In this document: one piece after another, positions 1-8,838 of the stretch
Layout: every line of letters begins with the position of its first letter
How positions within the stretch are numbered: the stretch's first letter is position 1
Assembly (NCBI GenBank): GCA_943330745.2
Contig: CALQIX020000011.1
Span: 43,368-107,367, forward strand
Length of the DNA stretch: 64,000 nucleotides
Source: Lishizhenia tianjinensis
Lineage (GTDB): Bacteria > Bacteroidota > Bacteroidia > Flavobacteriales_D > Crocinitomicaceae
Direction: 5' to 3'
Position numbers and translations under genes: made by a program
Notes under the pieces: generated by a model
Seen by the model: the letters and a program-made list of their open reading frames with translations, nothing else
The model's database searches: none
What the model was told of the DNA's origin: nothing

Positions 1-76
1 TCTATTTGGTAAACACTTATTTTTTACACCGTTCAGCCTTTAAGGGATGTATGTATGAATGTCAAACACAGGGTAA

Positions 77-268
77 AAAGATGAGGGGTTAAATAATTCG
101 TTGGGGGCTTATTTCAATATCGACCAATATTACAGCCAACTTTACAAAAAGCATTTCAAGAAAACATACGCGGGCAAACCAACTAAAAAATATCTTTGGC
201 TAATGGAACGCATTAACATAGCCGAAAGTATTGATATTCGGGATATTGAAAGGTTAATGATTATCTAA
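77..268 (+). pseudogene. C-terminal fragment of an unrecognised gene
   Basis: An open frame runs from the stop codon at 74-76 to TAA at 266-268. From about 107 it reads like real protein, with aromatic and lysine-rich sequence such as YFNIDQYYSQLYKKHFKK and ending IERLMII. No good start codon or ribosome site precedes it, and its first codons lie in GT-rich sequence that resembles the intergenic repeats found further right. I therefore read it as the tail of a broken or recombined gene. I do not recognise the family. It may simply be chance coding. Confidence 0.3.
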
Positions 269-345
269 TAGTTTTTTAAAAAAAACATTGTTTAAATTTA
301 AGAATAGTTCTAAATTAGCAAGTCAACCAATATAATTTTTTAGAT

Positions 346-738
346 ATGAGTTTTAAAGAGTATTTGATATCCAAAAGGAATATTATAATAATTTTAATGT
401 GTATTAACAGTTTCGCATTGATTGTCAATGTTTTAGAAATAAAGGGGAGTATTAAAGATGGTCGTTGCCCAGACTATATGAGTCATTATCTTTTATCTGA
501 TGGGGATTGGAGTAAATCGTTTTCTGGATATTATGGCGAAAACCGATATCAACAAAACTTTTGGCCATTTGTAAAATTCTCAAAACACTCGGAAGGCTCA
601 TATTATTGTTATGGTGGTAGGGATAGAAAGGAATTTTGTGGAATTTTCCGTTATTACGATTACTCGGAATTCTTTATTTACTCAGCTTTAGTTCTTTTAG
701 GTTTATATATTCGTTGGGAGTCAAAGAGAAAAAGGTAA
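346..738 (+). CDS. Small membrane protein of unknown function
   Basis: This 130-residue protein has a hydrophobic segment at about residues 12-31 and a second at about 108-121, followed by a basic tail (WESKRKR). The segment between them is rich in Tyr, Gly and Cys and would lie outside the membrane, given the positive C-terminus. The ATG follows an AT-rich stretch without a strong Shine-Dalgarno, which is normal in Bacteroidota. I do not recognise the family. It sits between a gene fragment and an orphan restriction-type nuclease, so it is probably accessory. Confidence 0.55.
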   Translation: MSFKEYLISKRNIIIILMCINSFALIVNVLEIKGSIKDGRCPDYMSHYLLSDGDWSKSFSGYYGENRYQQNFWPFVKFSKHSEGSYYCYGGRDRKEFCGIFRYYDYSEFFIYSALVLLGLYIRWESKRKR

Positions 739-877
739 AAGATGCCTATAATTACGTTAGAGCATAAAACGAATGCTTATGAGTTGTTTATGGGTTTATC
801 ATTCAAAATTGTACCTTAATTGTACTTTGAAAGGTTTTTATTTTATTAAATTCTTGCAAATAAAAGGTTTCAGTAAA

Positions 878-1936
878 TTAGTTACTTTTGAATAGAGAAT
901 AATTGATGTGGTTCATTCTAATTAAAGACAAAGTTTTGTCATTTAATTCATTCTTGAATTTTAGAATATCATCAATGCTATCCAAAGGGTAATCATTCAT
1001 TCCAATAGTAATTTTCTTGCTTGAATCGGTAAATTTAAGTTGGCATATTGTCTTTCGCTGGTTATCATCAACCATTATATTAAATGTTCCTTTTTGGTCG
1101 CGGTAGGTTATTCGGTTGTTAGGAATTTTCTTGTTTTGAATTAAAAGAGTTCTTACAGTATGGTATGCCTGAATTTCTTCATTAGTGGTAATTATTCCAG
1201 CCGACTTAGAATTTGATTTGATTTCGTGAAGAATAATTTTTTCTGTTAATGATTTAAACAATGAAGAATTCATTAACTCTTTCATTCGGTTTTCATTTTC
1301 TTCATTGTACTTTGATTTAAAATTCATTCGTTTGTGAATCAATTTCAAAAACTCTGGTGAAGGACTGGTCATTTCTTTAAAAAAAGTATTCTCAAAATCC
1401 TCAATAAATACATATTCCTGTGCCTTTGTAATAATGTCGTTAACATTGATAATACGAGCATCAAAATCTAATAACCCTTCAATATCATTATCGGAATAAT
1501 TTTCTATATCAAATACATAGAAAGGTTTTGAATCCATTGTATTTGCCAAAGCAACGTCCGAATAAAATCGGTATTCTTTTCCATTTGTCAAAATTGCAAT
1601 TCTTGAATTTTTTGCATTTTGAAAATACCCGCTTAATTGACCAGCCTCTTTATCAGTAAGTTTACTGGTTAGTTTTTTACATTCAATAATAATTATGTCT
1701 TTTCTATTCAACTTAATTGCATAGTCGACTTTATTACTCACCCTGTCACCAAAATCAGCTTCATACTCTGGAATTAAATCTTCGTGTGCATAATTCAAAA
1801 GCATAAAAAACGGGTCAATTAAAAATTTCTTTGTTTGAGCCTCATTTGAGCAATTTTCAGCCTTTTGATTAAAGTTGAAATTATCTAATGATTTCTTTAA
1901 AAAATTGAAAGCCTGTTTTCTATTGATATTTGACAT
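878..1936 (-). CDS. Orphan HsdR N-terminal-type nuclease domain protein
   Basis: The 352-residue protein has the look of the type I restriction R-subunit N-terminal domain (HsdR_N), a PD-(D/E)XK nuclease fold. The visible core is VDYAI at residues 70-74 and IIIIECKKL at 81-89, giving Asp71, Glu85 and Lys87 as the likely metal-binding and catalytic residues. Residues 140-352 are of unknown type and contain no helicase motifs, so this is not a full HsdR translocase. No hsdM or hsdS gene is nearby. Related single-chain proteins are often annotated as restriction endonuclease-like, but their biology is poorly known. Its position beside ssrA, a frequent integration site, fits an accessory defence or mobile-element gene; that role is inferred. 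Confidence 0.7.
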   Translation of the reverse strand: MSNINRKQAFNFLKKSLDNFNFNQKAENCSNEAQTKKFLIDPFFMLLNYAHEDLIPEYEADFGDRVSNKVDYAIKLNRKDIIIIECKKLTSKLTDKEAGQLSGYFQNAKNSRIAILTNGKEYRFYSDVALANTMDSKPFYVFDIENYSDNDIEGLLDFDARIINVNDIITKAQEYVFIEDFENTFFKEMTSPSPEFLKLIHKRMNFKSKYNEENENRMKELMNSSLFKSLTEKIILHEIKSNSKSAGIITTNEEIQAYHTVRTLLIQNKKIPNNRITYRDQKGTFNIMVDDNQRKTICQLKFTDSSKKITIGMNDYPLDSIDDILKFKNELNDKTLSLIRMNHINYSLFKSN

Positions 1937-2038
1937 AATTAGGTGTTTTGAACAGCAAAAATATAAAATTACTTTGAATGGGGAATTAGGGTGAATTGAT
2001 TTAGCCGTACATTAATCGTACAAATTAACGAAATATAG

Positions 2039-2073
2039 AATCGTAAACACCTTTATTTTAGATGTTTACGATT
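2039..2073 (-). terminator. Hairpin downstream of ssrA
   Basis: AATCGTAAACA at 2039-2049 pairs perfectly with TGTTTACGATT at 2063-2073 across a 13-base loop. It lies directly after the 3' end of the tmRNA gene. The following T-tract on the minus strand is weak, so it could act as a processing or stabilising hairpin instead of a strong terminator. Confidence 0.6.
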
Positions 2074-2081
2074 TTAATTTG

Positions 2082-2481
2082 TGGAGTCGGAGGGGTTTGA
2101 ACCCTCGTCCAAACGACGAGTTTTCAAGCTTTCTACATGCTTATTTCTCGATTGATTTTCGATTGCAGGCCGGACAAGAACACCCAAAACTGCAACTTAG
2201 CAACTGTTGTTTCGCTAAAACTTAGTCACCTCGTTTTAACTAGCCCAATGGGATGAACTTTCGTATGATAAACCGAATGAGCAGCAGTTTATCGAAAGTA
2301 CTCGTCCAACTTACTATGCTTCAGTCGGATTAAGCCAATTAACATTCAGTTAATTAAGCAGCAAGTGCGTATGACGTATTGTCAATTATTGTTCGTGACA
2401 AGATATTATAGAGGTTCATCACAACCCTCTGCATGCTGACACTTGACTACCGCTATCGCTGTCAAATCCAATGTCGACCCC
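2082..2481 (-). ncRNA. ssrA: tmRNA (transfer-messenger RNA)
   Basis: This RNA rescues stalled ribosomes together with SmpB and tags the unfinished peptide for proteolysis. On the minus strand the 5' end reads GGGGTCGAC (from 2481). It pairs with CGACTCC near the 3' end, followed by the discriminator A at 2082; CCA is not encoded. The T-arm is GAGGG-TTCAAAC-CCCTC. The tag reading frame lies at 2354-2383 and ends in TSYALAA followed by TAA. The most likely tag is DNTSYALAA, giving nine residues and a GAC resume codon. The length of about 400 bases is normal. The exact resume codon is inferred from tag length only. Confidence 0.95.
2354..2383 (-). other. tmRNA tag-peptide reading frame
   Basis: The codons GAC AAT ACG TCA TAC, then GCA CTT GCT GCT and TAA, encode DNTSYALAA. 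The YALAA end is the standard protease-recognition tail. The frame stays open upstream, so the first tag residue cannot be proven by sequence alone. Nine residues matches the usual tag length in this phylum. Confidence 0.75.
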
Positions 2482-2710
2482 AAAGAACGTTTGCTAAATT
2501 AAGTTATTCTTGTGTAATCCATTCATTAAATGAATTAAAAGTTTAGTACAATAACAATTATTAACCAAGATCAATTTCTTATCGCTTAATTCATATAAAT
2601 ATTCAACTATAAGGTATGTATGTTCATTTAACACGTTTACAAACCAACCAAGAAATTAAATGTTCGTTATAAAATTGGAAGCTATCATTTTATAACTAAA
2701 CTATCTTATT

Positions 2711-5593
2711 ATGCGATTTAATAATCAATTTAATTCATTTTTATTTTACGTAATATTATCTATAATATTAAATAATTATAATCTATCTGCTCAAAATAAT
2801 TTGTTTCAAATTAATGAAGTGAATGACCAAAATCAATTTAATTTAGAACATGCTCGAGAACATTTGGATCAGTCTTTGACAGAAATTCAGAAAGATTCAG
2901 CTGTGCAGAAAATGGTTGATAATTGGAATGAGCGACAATTAAATCAAAAACAATTTATTCAAGATGCTTTACTAACTGGTAATACCCAACAATTAAAAAG
3001 TGATGAATTTAATTGTAATTCCGCAAATTGGGGATTTGAAAACGGAAATTTTTCCAATTGGACAACAAGTGGATGTGTCAGCGTAGTTAATGCTGGAGTT
3101 GATCCGTATGGTGGCTTTCCTCATGTTTATGCAGGTAATGGAGGGTCATTTTCTGCAAAATTAAGCAGTGATGATTCTTGGAGTTGTAAAGATGGAATGA
3201 TAGCTAGAACTATTTCTGTTCCTGCCACGGGACAAACTTTTTTTACCTTTCATTTTGCATTGGGGATATTTAATTATCCCCATTCATCTTATGACGCGGC
3301 TAAATTCAAAATGTATATTTACGATGCGAATGGTCAGCTTGTTCCTTGTCCAAGTTATAATGCGTATTATGCCACAACTTCTGGCCCTGTTGGTGTATCA
3401 AACTTACAGGAAACACCTTCTGTGACTTCCATATACAATCCTTTCGCTGTGGGTGATGGACCTGATTATTATAATACAAGTTATACCCAAAATTGGAATC
3501 ATGTTACTATGGATTTATCGACTTTTGCCAATCAAAATATCACGGTTATTTTTATTGCAGAATGGTGCATGTATAATGTGGATTGGATTTATGCATTGAT
3601 AGATATGGATTGTCCAATTAATACTACTAATCCACAACCAATTTGTTCATCCAGTTTTCCGCAAACAATTTGTGCTCCTGCTGGTTTGAATGCTAGTCTA
3701 CAATGGAATGATCAAAATAATGGTTTGTTGGGAACAGGGAATTGCATAGTGGTAAATTCCTCGGGTACTTATTCATTAAAGATTACTCCAAATTATTTGG
3801 TATGTAATTCTCAATCTAACATTGTTTTGGATTATGAAGTTCAACAAACGCCAACTGCCCAGTTTAGTGTAAATGATTCTTGCATCTACAGTCAATTCAC
3901 TACAATTAACAGCAGTATTAATGCATCAACTTTTGAATGGACTTATGCAAATACTTCAACAGTATCAATAAATTATGTCGATAATTATAATTCAGATTTT
4001 AATTCGATACAATTAATCGCATTTGAAAATGGATGTTCGGATACGCTTGTAAAACCAATTTCCCCCTATTTTGTACCAACTGCTTTATTTGAAATTCCTG
4101 AAACGGGAATTTGCACAAATCATTTAATTGAAATCAGTAATACTTCATTTGATGATTCTGATGAAAACTTGGATTTTGTTTGGGATTTTGGTGGCGGAAA
4201 TTCGTCAAGCGCGACCAATCCTTCAATTTTACTCCCTTCAACAGGTTCCTTAACGGCTATTTTGGTTGCAACCAATACCTTCGGTTGTTCCGACACCTTT
4301 CAAATGGTAATTCAACTTAATGAGGTTTCAGAGGCAAATTTCGAATTTGAGAATAGATGTTTGTACGATAATTATGAATTTGAAAACACAACTAATTCTC
4401 CTATTCCATTCTTTGCTCATTGGGAATTTGGAGATGGCACGAATTCAACGGAAGTGAATCCAATACATACCTATTCAACAAATCAATCGTTTCAAGTTGA
4501 GTTAGTAATTGAAAATCAGCTAGGTTGCAGAGATACGATATCCAAAATAGCAATACCGTTTATCGTTCCAAATGCTCAGTTCACGATAAATCCTGTGTGT
4601 CTATATAAAAATCAAGAGTTTATCAATAGTTCTGAAATTACTGATAATAGCGCTATGAGCTATCAATGGGAGATAGGAAATGAAATTAATTATTGGATAG
4701 AGGATGTCTCACATTTATTTGATCAAAACGATCCTATATCTATACAATTGATTGCATTTAGCAATAATGGATGTAAAGATACCATACAAGAAATATTCAC
4801 TCCATTAAATACTCCAATAGCACATTTTAATTTTTCTAATCAATGTGTCGGAAACGAATATGAGTTTTATAATTATTCAGTAAGTCCGAACAACTCAAAG
4901 TTAAAATTTGAATGGAATTTTGGAAATGGATTCGCATCTACTGATAATAATCCCACCCATTTCTATCAATCTTTAGGAGATTATGAGGTTTCTTTGGTTG
5001 TGATGTCAGAAGATTTGTGCTCTGATACTTTAAAACTTATAGCGTCTCCTTTTTCTTTACCATTGGCAATGTTTAAAATGAGTAAAACAATCTTGAATGA
5101 ATTTGATTCAACTGTCGATTTTATTGATGTAACAGAGGATGAAATTATTAATTGGAACTGGAATCTTGGCGATAATACAACGGCTAATACGAATCAATTT
5201 AGTCACACCTATAATCAGGTTGCGGATTATACTGTTAGTATGATCGTAATGAATATAAATGGTTGCATTGATACAGTCGATCAAGTAATTAGCTTGCAAC
5301 CGTCAAATTTCATTTATGTCCCAAATACTTTTACGCCTAACACAGATGAATTTAATCCGTTTTTTCATCCAGTAATTTCAGGAGAAGGTATTAATTATGA
5401 AACGCTTATAATTTCAATTTTCAATCGATGGGGTGATCAAATATGGGAAAGTAGAGATCCTTCAGGAGCATGGGATGGAACCTTTAATGGTGAGAGTTGT
5501 CAAATTGGAACATACACATGGAAAATTTCATTCTACAATACAATCAAAAAGGAAATGGAAAATTTAGTTGGACATGTGAATTTGGTGAGATAA
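2711..5593 (+). CDS. Secreted PKD-repeat protein with T9SS type B sorting domain
   Basis: The 960-residue protein begins with a signal peptide ending near SAQ (residues 26-28). Residues 30-100 are charged and helical. Residues 100-300 form a Trp- and Gly-rich domain that resembles jelly-roll or lectin-like modules (FENGNFSNW). From about 385 to 870 come about six PKD/Ig-like repeats; most show the W-x-F-G-D/N-G core followed by HxYxxxG, as in WEFGDGTNSTEVNPIHTYS. The last 90 residues are the gliding-motility-associated type B C-terminal domain, with VPNTFTPN, FNRWGDQIW, WDGTFNG and GTYTWKI. This predicts export by T9SS and retention at or release from the surface. It ends one base before a convergent gene. 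Adhesion or gelling is a plausible role, but no ligand can be named. Confidence 0.88.
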   Translation: MRFNNQFNSFLFYVILSIILNNYNLSAQNNLFQINEVNDQNQFNLEHAREHLDQSLTEIQKDSAVQKMVDNWNERQLNQKQFIQDALLTGNTQQLKSDEFNCNSANWGFENGNFSNWTTSGCVSVVNAGVDPYGGFPHVYAGNGGSFSAKLSSDDSWSCKDGMIARTISVPATGQTFFTFHFALGIFNYPHSSYDAAKFKMYIYDANGQLVPCPSYNAYYATTSGPVGVSNLQETPSVTSIYNPFAVGDGPDYYNTSYTQNWNHVTMDLSTFANQNITVIFIAEWCMYNVDWIYALIDMDCPINTTNPQPICSSSFPQTICAPAGLNASLQWNDQNNGLLGTGNCIVVNSSGTYSLKITPNYLVCNSQSNIVLDYEVQQTPTAQFSVNDSCIYSQFTTINSSINASTFEWTYANTSTVSINYVDNYNSDFNSIQLIAFENGCSDTLVKPISPYFVPTALFEIPETGICTNHLIEISNTSFDDSDENLDFVWDFGGGNSSSATNPSILLPSTGSLTAILVATNTFGCSDTFQMVIQLNEVSEANFEFENRCLYDNYEFENTTNSPIPFFAHWEFGDGTNSTEVNPIHTYSTNQSFQVELVIENQLGCRDTISKIAIPFIVPNAQFTINPVCLYKNQEFINSSEITDNSAMSYQWEIGNEINYWIEDVSHLFDQNDPISIQLIAFSNNGCKDTIQEIFTPLNTPIAHFNFSNQCVGNEYEFYNYSVSPNNSKLKFEWNFGNGFASTDNNPTHFYQSLGDYEVSLVVMSEDLCSDTLKLIASPFSLPLAMFKMSKTILNEFDSTVDFIDVTEDEIINWNWNLGDNTTANTNQFSHTYNQVADYTVSMIVMNINGCIDTVDQVISLQPSNFIYVPNTFTPNTDEFNPFFHPVISGEGINYETLIISIFNRWGDQIWESRDPSGAWDGTFNGESCQIGTYTWKISFYNTIKKEMENLVGHVNLVR

Positions 5594-5594
5594 A

Positions 5595-6176
5595 TCAATC
5601 TTCTTTGAAAAAGCGTTCCTTAATTTCCGCATACACCGCTTGGGGAACGCGATTTTGAAGCTGTTCTTTAAGTCGTTTCAATCGCATATTTACATGCGAA
5701 ACATTCAATTTTTCAGTAATAAAATCGCTATTCTTGTTATAGTAATATTTCATTTTCAGCATTAAGGCATCTTTTCGGCTGATGTGTTCAAAAATCACTT
5801 TTAAAATAGCATCAAATTCCGTTTCCGTGAAATGTAGATCACTATCTTCTGTAATTTGTTGATTAGCAATCGTATTCCATTGAAAATCGGAAAGTTGAGA
5901 AATGGTTTTGCTATGAATGTTTTTCTTTGCTTTTTCCTTGCGATACATGGAAATCAGAAAACGATCGACCACTTGTACCACCCAAGCACTGGAAGAAAAT
6001 GCATCTGGATTCTTGTGGAATTCAACGGGTATTTTTTGATAAATGTGAATGGTTACATCCTGAAATAAATCAGCAACATCATCTCCTGTTTTGAACTTGT
6101 ATATTCGACTTATAATTAGTCGTTCATAACGATTTAAAAATTCTTCATAGATGGTATGCTGAGTGTGTCTATCCAT
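5595..6176 (-). CDS. Divergent ECF-type RNA polymerase sigma factor
   Basis: The 193-residue protein has a recognisable sigma region 2 at about residues 10-85 (DLFQDVTIHIYQKI, then AWVVQVVDRFLISMYRKEK). A region 4-like helix-turn-helix lies at about 135-178 (LNVSHVNMRLKRLKEQL). The usual spacing between regions is kept, but the sequence is divergent. It starts one base after the end of the 203-residue upstream gene, so the two are probably co-transcribed and could be a regulator and its partner. No transmembrane anti-sigma gene is adjacent. Its target promoters cannot be deduced. Confidence 0.7.
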   Translation of the reverse strand: MDRHTQHTIYEEFLNRYERLIISRIYKFKTGDDVADLFQDVTIHIYQKIPVEFHKNPDAFSSSAWVVQVVDRFLISMYRKEKAKKNIHSKTISQLSDFQWNTIANQQITEDSDLHFTETEFDAILKVIFEHISRKDALMLKMKYYYNKNSDFITEKLNVSHVNMRLKRLKEQLQNRVPQAVYAEIKERFFKED

Positions 6177-6177
6177 T

Positions 6178-6789
6178 TTATGCTAAAGCCGTATGACCCA
6201 GAATTTGTTTCACCCCTTTGATTTTATGTTCAAGATGCTTAATGCCATCCTCATTTAAGTAATACAAGATATTATCCAGAGCACTGGCTTGATTGATGTG
6301 ATTTTCAATCAGTAAGGTGTTTATCTTGTGCTTCTTCAAGGTATAAATAAGTTGAGATATTTCTTTTCTTAAATTTTCAAATTCAATGGTGGCAGGATAC
6401 AATAACACAACGGTTAATTGTTGGTTCGAATTTGGAATGGCAACGGATTCTTTTATTTGGTTTGGATTTTCTTTCAATAAGGCATAAATCGAGGCTTGAA
6501 AAATTAATTCGAAAGGATCTCCCACCAAAAGCGTTTCTTGGTTCAAATTCAATGTTTGTTGAAAGAAAAAATCCAATGCAATTGTAAGATTTTCTATTTC
6601 ATGATTCCCATTGAAATCGTACTGCGTATCGTTTAATTGAATTGTCGCTGGTATGTTTTTCATTACTTCACCTCGGTTGTAAACTAATCGATTTGTTGCA
6701 TATAATTCAAGTGTTTCTAGTGGAATATCTTGAATTGTTTTAGTGGAATGATTGCCGATAAAGAGGACTTGAGTAGTGGTGTTTTTCAT
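6178..6789 (-). CDS. Unknown cytoplasmic protein paired with a sigma-like gene
   Basis: I chose the ATG at 6789 (MKNTTTQVLFIGNHS, 203 residues) because the longer frame relies on a TTG at 6822. There is no signal peptide or membrane segment. Two halves look alpha/beta: an N-terminal beta-rich part with VLFIG and LLVGDPFELIF, and a C-terminal part with VVLLYPATIEF and NTLLIENH. This could be a two-domain Rossmann-like or protease-like fold, but no catalytic motif is visible. It is the first gene of a two-gene operon with the sigma-like gene, which begins one base downstream, so a regulatory role is a reasonable guess. I do not recognise the family. Confidence 0.6.
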   Translation of the reverse strand: MKNTTTQVLFIGNHSTKTIQDIPLETLELYATNRLVYNRGEVMKNIPATIQLNDTQYDFNGNHEIENLTIALDFFFQQTLNLNQETLLVGDPFELIFQASIYALLKENPNQIKESVAIPNSNQQLTVVLLYPATIEFENLRKEISQLIYTLKKHKINTLLIENHINQASALDNILYYLNEDGIKHLEHKIKGVKQILGHTALA

Positions 6790-6921
6790 AAGCTTCTTAT
6801 TTATAGAATATAGGATACGCAAATTTTTAAAAAAAGTAACGTTTCAGCTTGCAATTCTATAAATTTACATAAAATGAGTTGAATAAATTGATTAACAGTA
6901 TTAATATTCTCTTTACTTGTT

Positions 6922-6929
6922 TATTTTTG
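6922..6929 (+). promoter_or_regulatory. Candidate Bacteroidota -7 box
   Basis: TATTTTTG at 6922-6929 fits the TAnnTTTG consensus and lies 20 bases before the ATG of the DUF1573 gene. The matching upstream TTTG element is not clear, so the call is tentative. Confidence 0.4.
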
Positions 6930-6949
6930 AAATCTAAATCGGTAAAACC

Positions 6950-7420
6950 ATGAAAAAACAAATATATTTCTCCCTGTTTTTATTTCTGTTGTCATGTGGT
7001 GCGGAAGAAAAAGTCGAAAGCAAAAAAGGAAAAGTGGAATCTTCTGTTGCTGTAGATGAAAACCCGGCTGATGCGAAAAAGGCGAACGAGGATGATTTTG
7101 GTCAAACAACCATGATTTTCGATAAAGAAGAAATTGATTTAGGAAACGTAAAAAAAGGGTCAAAAACTACAGCTGTGTTCACTGTTACTAACACGGGAAA
7201 AAATCCTTTAAACATAACAAACGTTCAACCGAGCTGTGGTTGCACAACGGCGAGCAAACCAGAAAAACCAATTCCACCCGGAGGATCGGACAAAATAGAA
7301 GTTGTTTTTGAACCAAAACCTGATCAAACTAAAGAACAAACTAAATCGGTTACCATTACAGCTAATACAGATCCAGCGGTTGTTATTTTGAAGTTTAAAG
7401 CATACGTTTTACCTAATTAA
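6950..7420 (+). CDS. DUF1573 lipoprotein
   Basis: The 156-residue protein has a lipoprotein signal ending FLLSCG, with Cys16 as the lipidation site. A charged linker rich in Lys and Glu follows to about residue 48. The rest is a DUF1573 Ig-like domain with the family hallmarks TVTNTGKNPLNITNVQPSCGCT, here NTGKNPL and PSCGCTTA, and a final beta strand VVILKFKAYV. DUF1573 proteins are common envelope lipoproteins in Bacteroidota, with no established function. A TAnnTTTG-like box lies 20 bases upstream. The gene heads a tight plus-strand run into another lipoprotein, a lytic transglycosylase and uvrA. Confidence 0.88.
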   Translation: MKKQIYFSLFLFLLSCGAEEKVESKKGKVESSVAVDENPADAKKANEDDFGQTTMIFDKEEIDLGNVKKGSKTTAVFTVTNTGKNPLNITNVQPSCGCTTASKPEKPIPPGGSDKIEVVFEPKPDQTKEQTKSVTITANTDPAVVILKFKAYVLPN

Positions 7421-7461
7421 TTCAATAATTTTCTATCTCAAGCGTTAGTTAACATAAAATC

Positions 7462-8838
7462 GTGGTAAAACTCATTTCCATTCTATTTTTTATTGTTGCT
7501 GTTTCACTATCCATGGTGTCGTGCAAAAAAAACAATCTTTTATCCAAGAAAAATCTTTCATTTTCTGTTGATACTTTAGTTTTCGATACAGTGTTTACAA
7601 CTATTGGATCTACGACGAAACAATTCAAAATTTACAACAAGGAAAGTAAAACGGTTCAAATAGATGAAATTGAATTGGTGGGTGGAGAAAGTTCCCCATT
7701 TCGAATGAATGTGGATGGTTTGATGGGGACAAAAATGACGAATATTAAATTGGAAGGCAAAGACAGTTTGTTTGTATTTGTTGAAGTTACACTTGATATT
7801 AATAGCCAATCGCTACCACTTATTATTGAGGATTCTATTCGATTTCGAACAAATGGCAAAGATCAGTACGTGAAATTAGCGGTTTGGGGACAAGATGCTT
7901 ATTTTCATTACAAAGATTTAAACGAAGGAACTTGGCCAAACGATAAACCACATGTTATTTATGGATACGCTGCGGTAGATTCAGCAAAAACGCTTAATAT
8001 TCAAGCTGGAACGCAAGTTCATTTGCACAAAAACGCTATTTTTTATGTGTATAAATCAACGCTAAATGTTCAAGGAACCATCGGTAATGAAGTGGTTTTC
8101 CAGGGAGATCGATTGGAACAGGATTATCAAGATATTAGTGGTCAATACTATGGGATTTATTTTCAAGAAGCCAGACCGAGTACTATTGATTACGCGATTA
8201 TAAAAAATGGAACATCAGGAGTACATCTTTTTTCGGAGGACCCCACCAACTCTGGTTATACATTAACCATGACGAATACAATTATTCAAAATCAAGCTCG
8301 GTATGGGGTGTTCATCTACTCAGGTGCAAAAGTAAAAGCAGAAAATTGTATTATTTCAAAAAATGGTACACATGCATTATTGGTGCTAGAGGGTGGTGAT
8401 TTTAATTTCAATCACTGTGATCTATTGGGCTATGGAGCTTCACCCAATCCAGCCGTTGGAATCAGTAATTTTTTCACCAATTATCAAACAGCTACCACCA
8501 ACGTTGGATCAATCAATGAAGGCGTGCTTTACAATTGTGTTGTTTCTGGAAGTTTGGCAACTGAAATGGCAATTGATACTATTCAACTGGCTGGTGTCAC
8601 CCTAAATTTTGATTTCAAAAATTGCTTGATAAAATCAGAAACGATTCAAACGGATTCCTTTTATCAGTCCATAATTTGGAACAATAATCCTTTATTTACG
8701 GATCCATCAATCTATGATTTTTCATTTTTAGTGAATTCCCCATTAAATGGAAATGGATTTGCAACTTCTGTAATTACTGATATTTTTGGTAATCCGCGAA
8801 ATAATCCGCCTGATATAGGTGCAATTGAATTAAACTAA
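7462..8838 (+). CDS. Right-handed beta-helix lipoprotein
   Basis: The 458-residue protein uses a GTG start at 7462; no ATG fits the signal peptide. The lipobox is SMVSC, with Cys21 lipidated. Residues 30-150 form a beta-sandwich-like region. From about 160 to 400 the sequence has parallel beta-helix character, with repeated short strands and Asn/Gly turns (TMTNTIIQNQARYGVFIYS, then AENCIISKNGTHALLV). The C-terminus FGNPRNNPPDIGAIE is the typical end of such choice-of-anchor or pectate-lyase-like helices. No catalytic residues can be assigned; the protein is probably a structural or glycan-binding envelope lipoprotein. It follows the DUF1573 gene by 41 bases and overlaps the next start by one base. 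Confidence 0.8.
   Translation: MVKLISILFFIVAVSLSMVSCKKNNLLSKKNLSFSVDTLVFDTVFTTIGSTTKQFKIYNKESKTVQIDEIELVGGESSPFRMNVDGLMGTKMTNIKLEGKDSLFVFVEVTLDINSQSLPLIIEDSIRFRTNGKDQYVKLAVWGQDAYFHYKDLNEGTWPNDKPHVIYGYAAVDSAKTLNIQAGTQVHLHKNAIFYVYKSTLNVQGTIGNEVVFQGDRLEQDYQDISGQYYGIYFQEARPSTIDYAIIKNGTSGVHLFSEDPTNSGYTLTMTNTIIQNQARYGVFIYSGAKVKAENCIISKNGTHALLVLEGGDFNFNHCDLLGYGASPNPAVGISNFFTNYQTATTNVGSINEGVLYNCVVSGSLATEMAIDTIQLAGVTLNFDFKNCLIKSETIQTDSFYQSIIWNNNPLFTDPSIYDFSFLVNSPLNGNGFATSVITDIFGNPRNNPPDIGAIELN

Noticed and set aside
90..115. TTCGTTGGGGGCTTATTTC as a fifth A repeat
   Set aside because: Only about ten bases match the family, which is too short to claim.
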